Shown one piece after another: positions 12,436 through 18,648 of a stretch of 18,648 bases of DNA. The stretch's first letter is position 1. Each line of letters begins with the position of its first letter. A program made the position numbers and the translations under genes. Below the pieces are notes generated by a model. It was given only the letters and a program-made list of their open reading frames with translations. It was not told where the DNA came from and did no database searches. This DNA is from Sutterella sp. (GTDB lineage Bacteria; Pseudomonadota; Gammaproteobacteria; Burkholderiales; Burkholderiaceae_F), in the NCBI GenBank assembly GCA_019418605.1, contig DYBN01000001.1:1-18648 (forward strand). Direction: 5' to 3'.

Positions 12436-14541
12436 TTAGAGCTTGATCTTGATGCGGCCGTCGACGGCGATCGCCTCGCCCGTCTTGTCCGAAATCATGA
12501 GCGGATTGATGTCAAGCTCGACCACCTCGGGGTAGTCGCTGACAAGCTGCGAGAGCCGCAGCAGGATTTCCTCGACCTTGGCGACGTCGGCGGGCTTGGT
12601 GCCGCGGGCGCCTTCAAGAAGCTTGAAGGCCTTCACCGAGCGCACCATGTCGTGCGCGTCCTGATCCGAGAGCGGCGCAAGGCTAAAGGAGACGTCTTTC
12701 ATCACTTCGACGAAGACGCCGCCCAAACCAAACATCACCATCGGGCCGTACTGCGGGTCGGTGGCGATGCCGCAGACAAGCTCGCGGCTGCTCTTGACCA
12801 TTTCCTGGATGATGACGCCTTCCAAACCTTCAAGAAGGCCCTTGCCGCGCAGCTTTTCAACCAGATCGCGGTAGTTGGCGCGCACCTCCTCGGCCGAGGC
12901 AAGATTGACGCGCACGCCGCCCACGTCGGTCTTGTGCGAGGTGGTCTTCGAGGTCATCTTCATGACGACCGGATACCCGATCCTGTCGGCTACGGCCACG
13001 GCTTCGTCTTCGGTCTTGGCAAAGCCCGCCTGGCAGACGCGCACGCCGTAGGCGGCAAGCACGTCCAAACTCTCGCGCGTGGTGAGTTCAGCGCGGTTTT
13101 CAGCTCTTGCCGCGGCAAAAAGCGCATCCACCGCAGCCTTGTCCACGGCGTACGAGGGAATCTTTCCTTCGGGGCGCTCAAGCCACAATCTGTGGCTATT
13201 TAAGCGCGCAAGGCCGTCGACCGCCTCTTCGGCAAACTGAAAGAACGGGATGTTGACGTCCATCTCGGCAATCGTCGAGAAGAACTCGTTTTTGGTCATG
13301 AACACGCCCACGATGGGCTTTTCGGGGTGCGCGGCCTTGATCTGCATGATGGCCTTGGCAACGTCGATGTCGCGCAGGCCCAAAAACGGCAGATAGATCG
13401 AAATCACCATGTCCACGCCCGGGTCGGCGAGCACCGTCTCAAGCGTCTGCTGGTAGTGCTCCAAGGGGGCCGAGGCGATCATGTCGACGGGGTTTTTGAC
13501 GGAAGCCGCCGCAGGCAGAAAGCTCCTGAGTTTCTCCTTGGTGTCGTCGGAGAGCTTTGCCATCTGCATGCCGTAGTCGCAGATCGCATCGGTAGCCATG
13601 ATGCCGGGGCCGCCCGAGTTGGTGATGATGCACACCCGGTCGCCCTTGGGAACGGGGCAGTTGCGAAAGACCTTCGCGGTCGAAAAAAGCTGCTTTAAGG
13701 AGTACTCGCGAATGACGCCTGACTGTCGAAAAAGAGCTTCGGCAGCCTTGTCGGAACCGGCAAGCGACCCCGTATGCGAACTCGCAGCCGATGCGCCCGC
13801 CGCAGACCGCCCGGCCTTCAAGGCAATGATGGGCTTGCGGCGCGTGATGCGGGTGGCGAGCTTGCGGAAGTTGGCCGGATTCTGGATCGACTCCATGTAG
13901 AGCAGAATCTGGCGCACGTCGTCCTGGTCCTCCCAGTACTCGATGGCGTCCTCGGCATTGACGTCGGCCTGGTTGCCGATCGAAATGAACTGCGCAAAGC
14001 CGATGTTGAGATCCTTGAGGATGTTGAGAATGCCGCCGCCCAGGGCGCCCGACTGCGACACAAAGCCGATGTCGCCGCGCACCGGCAGCGTCTCGGCAAA
14101 ACACCCGTCCAAGCTTACGTCGGGGTGGGTGTTGACAACGCCGAGGCAATTGGGACCCACGCAGCGCATGCCGTAGCCGCGCACCTTTTCAAGCAGGGCG
14201 GCTTCAAGCTTTGCGCCCTCTTCGCCCGACTCCTTGAAGCCCGCCGAGATCACCACGATGCCCTTGATGCCCTTTTGATGGCACTGATCGATCGTATCGA
14301 GCACAAAGCGCGCGTTGACGACGACGATGGCCATGTCAACGGGCCCTTCGATGTCGAGCACGGTTTTGACCGCGGGCAGACCCTCAACGATGCCGCCCTT
14401 GGGGTTGACCGGGTAAATGCTGCCCTTGAAGCCGTACTCCTGCAGACGCTTCATGATGTCCGAGCCGATGGTGTGGGCGCGGGTGGAGGCGCCGATGACG
14501 GCCACGCTCCTGGGACGCATGATGGTATCAAGAGAGTGCAT
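12436..14541 (-). CDS. Acetate/acyl--CoA ligase, ADP-forming (NDP-forming acyl-CoA synthetase)
   Basis: A 701-residue single-chain cytoplasmic enzyme that interconverts an acyl-CoA, ADP and phosphate with the free acid, ATP and CoA. Domains in order: CoA-binding Rossmann domain (about 5-135, VAVIGAST at 13-20); succinyl-CoA-ligase-like domains (about 150-460) with the phospho-histidine H256 in SSHTGSLAGSD and NSGGPGIMATD at 308-318; and an ATP-grasp domain (about 485-701) with VMKMTSKTTSHKTDVGGVRV at 526-545 and LDINPLMI at 676-683. Alpha and beta parts are fused as in one-chain ACD enzymes, and no acetyltransferase domain follows. GAGGAG lies 10 bases before the ATG at 14541. It is transcribed toward the flavoprotein block but has its own strong terminator. 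The acyl substrate is unknown; ATP production from acyl-CoA in an anaerobe is a reasonable role. Confidence 0.92.
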   Translation of the reverse strand: MHSLDTIMRPRSVAVIGASTRAHTIGSDIMKRLQEYGFKGSIYPVNPKGGIVEGLPAVKTVLDIEGPVDMAIVVVNARFVLDTIDQCHQKGIKGIVVISAGFKESGEEGAKLEAALLEKVRGYGMRCVGPNCLGVVNTHPDVSLDGCFAETLPVRGDIGFVSQSGALGGGILNILKDLNIGFAQFISIGNQADVNAEDAIEYWEDQDDVRQILLYMESIQNPANFRKLATRITRRKPIIALKAGRSAAGASAASSHTGSLAGSDKAAEALFRQSGVIREYSLKQLFSTAKVFRNCPVPKGDRVCIITNSGGPGIMATDAICDYGMQMAKLSDDTKEKLRSFLPAAASVKNPVDMIASAPLEHYQQTLETVLADPGVDMVISIYLPFLGLRDIDVAKAIMQIKAAHPEKPIVGVFMTKNEFFSTIAEMDVNIPFFQFAEEAVDGLARLNSHRLWLERPEGKIPSYAVDKAAVDALFAAARAENRAELTTRESLDVLAAYGVRVCQAGFAKTEDEAVAVADRIGYPVVMKMTSKTTSHKTDVGGVRVNLASAEEVRANYRDLVEKLRGKGLLEGLEGVIIQEMVKSSRELVCGIATDPQYGPMVMFGLGGVFVEVMKDVSFSLAPLSDQDAHDMVRSVKAFKLLEGARGTKPADVAKVEEILLRLSQLVSDYPEVVELDINPLMISDKTGEAIAVDGRIKIKL

Positions 14542-14680
14542 AAATTCTCTTCTCCTCGTTCAAATCACCTTGGTGAAACAGCAGGGGCTTTCGCTTTGCC
14601 CGACTTCGTCGTTCGCTTTAAATTGCATCGAGTGCCGCGCACAGGGCGATCGTGATGGAAATCCCCCACAAGCAGGAAAA

Positions 14681-15388
14681 TTATTTCAGATTCAATCCCC
14701 GATCGAGGTCTTTACTGGGCAAAACCCCAGTCACGCGCGAGCCGTTGGCAAAGATCAAAAGCGGCGTGCCGCTCACCTCAAACTTGGCGCCAAGCGCGAG
14801 GTTGCGGTCCAAAACCGAGTCGTCGCACGAGGCAGGCGGCGGCTCGGTGCCGTTGAGCATGTGGTCTTGAAGCGCCTTGGCCGGGTCCTGGGCGCAGACG
14901 ATGTTGCGGGCGATGTCGCGCGAATTGAGGATCGGGTAGAGGAAGTTGTAGACGGTGACGTTGCCCGTGTCGCGCAGGTTTTTCTCGAGCATCTGGCAGT
15001 ACGTGCAGCGCGCGTCGGTAAAGACGGCCACCTTGCGCTCGCCGTTGCCGTAGACGACCTTGATGGCGTCGTCAAGCGGCAGCTCCTTCCAGTCGATGCG
15101 CGAGAGCTCCTCGATGCGCGCGGCGGTGATGTCGGTTTCGGTGGCCGCATCGAAGATGCGCCCGACGATGAGGTGCTTGACGTCTTCGTCAACGTAAAAG
15201 ACGCGGCGGCTGACGACCACCTCGTAGAGGCCCTTGACGGGCGTGGGCCGCACGCTGTCGGGCTTCATCGAGGTGACGGCAAGAACGCGCGCGGCGATCT
15301 GATCCTCGAGCTCGTTGGCTGCAAGGGCGTGGGTGCTGGCAAGGGCCGCGGCAACGGCCGCGGCAACGCTAAAGAGAGCGGCTCGCAT
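14681..15388 (-). CDS. dsbC: Periplasmic disulfide isomerase DsbC
   Basis: A 235-residue exported thioredoxin-fold protein that reshuffles wrong disulfides in periplasmic proteins and is kept reduced by DsbD. A signal peptide is cleaved near ALA (about 23). An N-terminal dimerisation domain (about 25-85) precedes the thioredoxin fold, with active site C128-T-Y-C131 in FTDARCTYCQ and the cis-proline loop SGTPLLIF (P209). A second cysteine pair, C165 and C188, corresponds to the structural disulfide of DsbC. Length and motifs fit DsbC better than DsbG. The ATG at 15388 has no strong Shine-Dalgarno. The acyl-CoA ligase begins 139 bases downstream on the same strand with no clear terminator between, so read-through is possible. 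Its electron donor, dsbD, is about 11 kb away in this window. Confidence 0.92.
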   Translation of the reverse strand: MRAALFSVAAAVAAALASTHALAANELEDQIAARVLAVTSMKPDSVRPTPVKGLYEVVVSRRVFYVDEDVKHLIVGRIFDAATETDITAARIEELSRIDWKELPLDDAIKVVYGNGERKVAVFTDARCTYCQMLEKNLRDTGNVTVYNFLYPILNSRDIARNIVCAQDPAKALQDHMLNGTEPPPASCDDSVLDRNLALGAKFEVSGTPLLIFANGSRVTGVLPSKDLDRGLNLK

Positions 15389-15629
15389 GGGTAAAGAGTT
15401 CTCTGTTTGCAGTAGATGTAGAAAAAGAAAGGAAGGTGCGCCGAATGCAAAGTCAAACGCGCGCGGCCGGCCCCGGGGCCCGTTGAAAAGACAGGCTGAG
15501 AGCGCCGCGGCTTTCGGCGCGAAGTGTCCGCTAGTTTAGCCCATGCCCGGCGCGGGCAAACGCAGAAAAAAGCAGGGAAAGCGCGCGGTGAGCGAGCGCG
15601 GCGAAAGCGGCGTCCGCGCGGCCTTTTGT

Positions 15630-15639
15630 GGGGGGGGGG
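15630..15639. repeat. Homopolymer of ten G residues
   Basis: An uninterrupted G10 tract in the dsbC-ygiW intergenic region. Tracts of this length are prone to slipped-strand length changes. No reading frame crosses it convincingly, so any effect would be on spacing or transcription. Confidence 0.85.
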
Positions 15640-15710
15640 CCTCGCGCTGCTTTTTCGGGCAAAAACCTGCGCCTTTCGCGCTGCGCGCTGGATTTCCGTC
15701 CCTGCCCCTC

Positions 15711-15730
15711 CTTGCCTTGCCTTGCCTTGC
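15711..15730. repeat. Pentanucleotide repeat, CTTGC x 4
   Basis: Four perfect CTTGC units at 15711-15730, followed by an imperfect CTTTGCC. It is non-coding, about 210 bases upstream of ygiW and 75 bases from the G10 tract. Confidence 0.8.
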
Positions 15731-15943
15731 CTTTGCCGAAACTTAGCTCCAAGCCTATGCCGGGCCTAAGAGGCTCCCGATAAAGTGAACATCAAGAAAA
15801 AGAAAGACGCCTTCAGAAGACACATTCCACCTTCACAAGGCCCCGGCTCCGACAGGGGCGGGCCCCGCAAAAAGGGTCCGCACTTTAAAGAAGGCATCTT
15901 TCCAACTTGACTGACGCAACTACTTTCTTTGGAGACTTGCACC

Positions 15944-16303
15944 ATGTTTACCCGCAAAGCCATCCGTTCAAGCCTTGCTCTTGTCGCCCTTCTTGCCGCC
16001 GCGGGCGGCGCCATGGCCCAGTTTGTGGGCGGCTCCGACAAGACCATGACCGTGAAAGACCTTCTTGCCAACGGGCGCGACGATCAGCTCGTCGTTCTTG
16101 AAGGCTACATCGTCGATCAGATCAAGCACGAGGACTACACCTTCAAGGACGCCACGGGGCAAATCGAAGTTGAAATCGACGATCGCGTCTTTGCCGGCCA
16201 GCGCGTGGATCCCAACACCAAGGTGCGCATCGAGGGCGAATATGAAAAAGAGCTCGTCGAGCCCAACACGGTCGACGTGCACCGCCTGACGATCATCCGC
16301 TAA
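15944..16303 (+). CDS. ygiW: YgiW/YdeI-family periplasmic OB-fold (BOF) protein
   Basis: A 119-residue exported protein. A signal peptide of 25 residues ends in AMA-QF. The remainder is one bacterial OB-fold domain with the family pattern: VVLEGYIVDQI near 50-60, DYTFKDATGQIEVEID at 64-79, FAGQRVDPNTKVRIEGE at 83-99 and the closing strand VDVHRLTI at 110-117. Members of this family are periplasmic stress-response proteins linked to cationic peptides, peroxide or metals; the molecular role is not settled. The start at 15944 is preceded by GGAGA at an 8-base spacing; a TTG five codons earlier is less likely. The response regulator and kinase genes follow on the same strand. ygiW beside qseBC is a known arrangement in Gammaproteobacteria, which supports the assignment of all three. 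Confidence 0.88.
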   Translation: MFTRKAIRSSLALVALLAAAGGAMAQFVGGSDKTMTVKDLLANGRDDQLVVLEGYIVDQIKHEDYTFKDATGQIEVEIDDRVFAGQRVDPNTKVRIEGEYEKELVEPNTVDVHRLTIIR

Positions 16304-16320
16304 GCTCCTTTTTAGAGTGC

Positions 16321-16394
16321 AGGGCGCCCGTTTTTTGCCGCGGCACAAAACGACGCAGCGGCAGCCCTCCCGCGCAAGGGAGGACGGGCGCCTT
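16321..16394 (+). promoter_or_regulatory. Possible structured leader (three-way junction) upstream of the qseB-like gene
   Basis: GGCGCCCG (16323-16330) pairs perfectly with CGGGCGCC (16385-16392), extendable by a wobble and an A-T pair. It encloses two hairpins: TGCCGC (16336-16341) with GCGGCA (16358-16363), and CCTCCC (16366-16371) with GGGAGG (16378-16383). The CCTCC segment could instead pair with the GGAGG ribosome-binding site at 16402-16406, which would block it. There is no T-run after the outer stem, so it is not a simple terminator. Confidence 0.45.
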
Positions 16395-16414
16395 GAAGTT
16401 TGGAGGCACGGGCA

Positions 16415-17107
16415 ATGGATCAGACGGTTCTTGTGGTTGAAGACGATCCGATGATCGGAGAGGCGCTCTGCGAGGCGCTCAAGGAGGCGGGCCTTGCGGT
16501 TGAGTGGGCCCACAGCGGCTGGGAGGCCGCGGGGCACCTGTCGGCGGGCGCCTTTGATCTCGTGCTTTTGGACCTGGGACTGCCCGGGCGCGACGGCATG
16601 AGCGTTTTGCGCGACCTAAGGCAAAAGGGCGAGACGGTGCCGGTCATTATCCTCACGGCCCGCGACGGGTTGGAAGACCGCCTCGCGGGCCTTGACGCCG
16701 GGGCCGACGACTATATTCTCAAGCCCTTTCACATGAGCGAAGTGCTCGCGCGCATGCGCGCCGTCTGGCGCCGCAAGGGCGAGGGGTTGGCCGCTGCCGC
16801 CAAGACGCTTACAAACGGGGAGCTCACGCTCAATACCGAAACAAAGACCGTGCGCGTCGAGCGCGACGGCCGCACGCAGGAGGTGGCGCTCTCGCGGCGC
16901 GAATACGACCTTCTGGAGGCGCTTTTGTCCCGGCCAGGGGCCATTCTCTCGCGCTCGGCGCTTGAAGAGCGCGTCTACGGCGGCGACGAGATGCCCGAGA
17001 GCAACGCCGTCGAGTTCATCATCCACGGACTGCGCCGCAAGCTCGGCAGCTCCGCCATCGGCAACGTGCGGGGCCTGGGCTGGATGGTGCACAAGGCCAA
17101 AGACTGA
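16415..17107 (+). CDS. qseB: OmpR-family response regulator (QseB-like)
   Basis: A 230-residue cytoplasmic transcription factor. The receiver domain covers about 1-118, with D10-D11, phospho-acceptor D53 in LVLLDLGLPGRDG, T81 in VIILTARD and K103 in YILKPF. The C-terminal winged helix (about 138-228) has SRREYDLLEALLSRPGAILS and NAVEFIIHGLRRKLG, the DNA-recognition part of OmpR/PhoB proteins. LDLGLPGRDG and the ADDYILKPF segment resemble QseB and PmrA. The ATG at 16415 is preceded by GGAGG with an 8-base gap; the in-frame TTG at 16400 would overlap that site and is rejected. The stop codon overlaps the kinase ATG by one base, so the two are translationally coupled. The signal is unknown, and the gene name rests on similarity plus the ygiW neighbour. 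Confidence 0.9.
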   Translation: MDQTVLVVEDDPMIGEALCEALKEAGLAVEWAHSGWEAAGHLSAGAFDLVLLDLGLPGRDGMSVLRDLRQKGETVPVIILTARDGLEDRLAGLDAGADDYILKPFHMSEVLARMRAVWRRKGEGLAAAAKTLTNGELTLNTETKTVRVERDGRTQEVALSRREYDLLEALLSRPGAILSRSALEERVYGGDEMPESNAVEFIIHGLRRKLGSSAIGNVRGLGWMVHKAKD

Positions 17108-18648
17108 TGCGGCGCATTCTTTCCTACTTCAAGAGCGGGCTTGCCCGCTTCAATGGCAGACTCTCCGAGACTCTGAAGGGACTTTTTGCCTTTCGCAGAT
17201 CGGCCGCCCAAGGCTCCATCATTCGCCGCGCGCTCGTGGGCTGCTCGGTCACGCTTGCCGTTTTCATGCTGATCACGGCCGTGGGCAGCTTTGCCGTGGG
17301 CTACGAGGCCGCCAAGGAGCGCCAGGACCGGGTTTTAAAGGAAGTCGTGGGAATGCTCTCGCGCGACATCGTGCATCAGCGCTACCGCGATCAGATCGAA
17401 GAGCTCACGCGAGGGGGCTTCTACGGGCCGGGCTCGAAACTGGGCGAGAGCGTGGAGGCATCGAACGCTCAGGTGCTCACGATGAACGACTCGCTCTTTG
17501 AAGACAGCTTTGAGCTTGACGACGACAACCCGAGGGCAATGGTGAAAGCCGGTGAAACCGTGCTCGTGCGCATGCTGCATAAAAGAGGCCGCGCCATGGC
17601 GGTCACCTTTGACGAGCCCTACTGGGACGGGGCGCATACGGTGACGCTTTTTGGAGACAAGTACCGCATCTTTCTGCGCACGCTCTCTGACGGCACGCAC
17701 GTGGCCGCAGGGCAGCTTCTTACCGAGCGCAGCCGCGCCATTTTGGCCGGGGCTCTCACGGCCGCCGCCCCGATTCTGATTCTGGCGCCCGTGATGCTGC
17801 TCGTTCTCCTTTTCGTGCTCTGGAAGGCGCTCAAGCCCTTGAAAAACCTCACCGACAACTTAAAGAAGCAGCGCGCCGAAGACCTGCAGCCCATTGACGT
17901 TGCGGGTGCGCCCGAAGAGGTGCGGCAGCTTGTGGCGGCAACAAACGGCCTTATTTCGCGCATCAACGAGCTGCGCCGGAGAGAGGCGCGCTTTGTGGCC
18001 GACGCGGCCCACGAGCTGCGAAGCCCGATGACGGCCTTGAGCCTGCAGGTCGAGCGTCTGGGGAAAATGGATCTCGCGCCCGCCGTGCGCGAGCGGGTCG
18101 ACGACATCCGCGGCGTCATCGCGCGCACGACCAACCTCGTGGCGCAGCTTTTGGCTCTAAAGCGCGCGCAGGCGCAGGCAGACAACCCGGGCGATACAGG
18201 AAAACCTGCCTGCGCCCGGTGCCTGCCGGTCGTGAGCGCCGTCGTCGCCGACTTGTACTGGGCGGCCGATGAAAAGCACATTGCGCTCAACGTTGAGGGC
18301 CTTGAAGACAGCGAAGCGGCGGAGCTTGCCGTCGCCATGCCCGAAAACGATCTCTCGGCTCTGGTGCGCAACCTCGTGCAAAACGCCGTCAACTACACGC
18401 CCGAGGGCGGGGAGGTGACAGTGGGCGTCAAGCCGCGGGAAGAGGAGGTCGTAATCAGCGTCTCCGACACGGGGCCGGGAATTGCCGAGAGCGAGCGGGC
18501 CCGCGTCTTTGATCCCTTCTATCGGGTGCTCGGCACGGGGGCCTCGGGCACGGGGCTGGGGCTTGCCATCTGCAAGACGGTCGTTGAGCGCGCAAAAGGC
18601 ACGATCACGCTTGACTGGGCGCAAAAAGACGCAGTCGGCCCTGAGGGC
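17107..18648 (+). CDS. qseC: Sensor histidine kinase (QseC-like), 3' end outside window
   Basis: The frame is open from the ATG at 17107 to the last base (514 codons). After a basic cytoplasmic segment of about 41 residues, longer than in classical QseC, come a first membrane helix (about 42-65), a periplasmic domain of about 145 residues and a second helix (about 211-238). A HAMP-like linker begins at WKALKPLKNL. The phospho-acceptor is H302 in FVADAAHELRSPMTAL, nearly identical to the QseC H-box. The ATP-binding domain has the N-box LVRNLVQNAVNYTP (about 420-433), DTGPGIAESE (about 456) and FDPFYRV followed by GASGTGLGLAIC. It lacks only the final strands. The start overlaps the regulator stop (TGATG). 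The partner is the QseB-like regulator; the periplasmic ligand is not evident. Confidence 0.9.
   Translation, partial: MRRILSYFKSGLARFNGRLSETLKGLFAFRRSAAQGSIIRRALVGCSVTLAVFMLITAVGSFAVGYEAAKERQDRVLKEVVGMLSRDIVHQRYRDQIEELTRGGFYGPGSKLGESVEASNAQVLTMNDSLFEDSFELDDDNPRAMVKAGETVLVRMLHKRGRAMAVTFDEPYWDGAHTVTLFGDKYRIFLRTLSDGTHVAAGQLLTERSRAILAGALTAAAPILILAPVMLLVLLFVLWKALKPLKNLTDNLKKQRAEDLQPIDVAGAPEEVRQLVAATNGLISRINELRRREARFVADAAHELRSPMTALSLQVERLGKMDLAPAVRERVDDIRGVIARTTNLVAQLLALKRAQAQADNPGDTGKPACARCLPVVSAVVADLYWAADEKHIALNVEGLEDSEAAELAVAMPENDLSALVRNLVQNAVNYTPEGGEVTVGVKPREEEVVISVSDTGPGIAESERARVFDPFYRVLGTGASGTGLGLAICKTVVERAKGTITLDWAQKDAVGPEG

Larger units (their letters stand above)
15389..15943. other. Divergent non-coding region between dsbC and ygiW with simple repeats
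   Basis: About 555 bases with no convincing gene. Open frames run through low-complexity sequence without ribosome-binding sites. It contains a run of ten G (15630-15639), four CTTGC units (15711-15730), and GC-rich inverted repeats such as GCCCC/GGGGC at 15840-15844 and 15855-15859. It must hold the promoters of dsbC (minus) and ygiW (plus), but no good -35/-10 pair was found for either; TTGACT at 15906-15911 lacks a matching -10. Confidence 0.5.

Noticed and set aside
14417..15394. 325-codon plus-strand frame opposite dsbC and the start of the ligase
   Set aside because: Crosses two real genes and a spacer; no domain and no ribosome-binding site.
15524..15769. Overlapping short plus-strand frames through the G10 and CTTGC repeats
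   Set aside because: Low-complexity Arg/Ala/Cys-rich translations without ribosome-binding site or motif; they look like non-coding DNA.

Overview
The window is high-GC chromosomal DNA from a Gram-negative proteobacterium, most likely a Betaproteobacterium of the Sutterellaceae/Burkholderiales type. This is inferred from gene content: DsbC and a DsbD/ScsB-type reductase, HemL of the C5 haem pathway, a YgiW-QseB-QseC-like cluster, an A-type RNase P RNA with a P19-like insertion, and a Tat-exported flavoprotein reductase next to a tetraheme cytochrome and a TtrS-like sensor. No transposase, integrase, tRNA, rRNA or CRISPR array was seen. Layout, left to right: the last 14 codons of an outer-membrane-type protein and its terminator (1-201); an empty stretch (206-636); then, all on the minus strand, a TetR-family regulator (637-1293), dsbD (1611-3896) and hemL (4024-5301). 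After a divergent intergenic region come rnpB on the plus strand (5684-6042), a repeat-containing trailer with a terminator, and an EamA/DMT transporter (6237-7178). From 7247 to 15388 everything is again on the minus strand: a FixJ/NarL-type response regulator, a PhnD-domain sensor kinase, a tetraheme c-type cytochrome, a Tat-signal flavoprotein reductase, an ADP-forming acyl-CoA synthetase and dsbC. A roughly 550-base non-coding spacer with simple repeats separates dsbC from the plus-strand genes ygiW, qseB-like and qseC-like; the last runs off the end of the window. The most interesting part is the block 7247-12144. In transcription order it holds a secreted flavoprotein, a small periplasmic tetraheme cytochrome, a kinase with a periplasmic binding-protein-like sensor, and its response regulator. 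This reads as a self-contained anaerobic respiration module: the cytochrome would feed electrons to the flavoprotein, and the kinase would sense the acceptor or a related molecule. A perfect 16-bp palindrome lies in the promoter region of the flavoprotein. The enzyme lacks the usual catalytic arginine motif of fumarate reductases, so its acceptor is probably not fumarate and is not identifiable from sequence. Terminator-like hairpins between the flavoprotein and the cytochrome suggest uneven expression inside the block. Two RNA features stand out. The RNase P RNA has a normal-looking catalytic core but lacks P13 and P14, has only a stub P12, and carries a roughly 55-nt insertion at the P19 position. 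The spacer between ygiW and the qseB-like gene can fold into a three-way junction just upstream of the qseB ribosome-binding site. DsbC and DsbD are both encoded here and would work together in periplasmic disulfide isomerisation; DsbD could also supply reductant for c-type cytochrome maturation.
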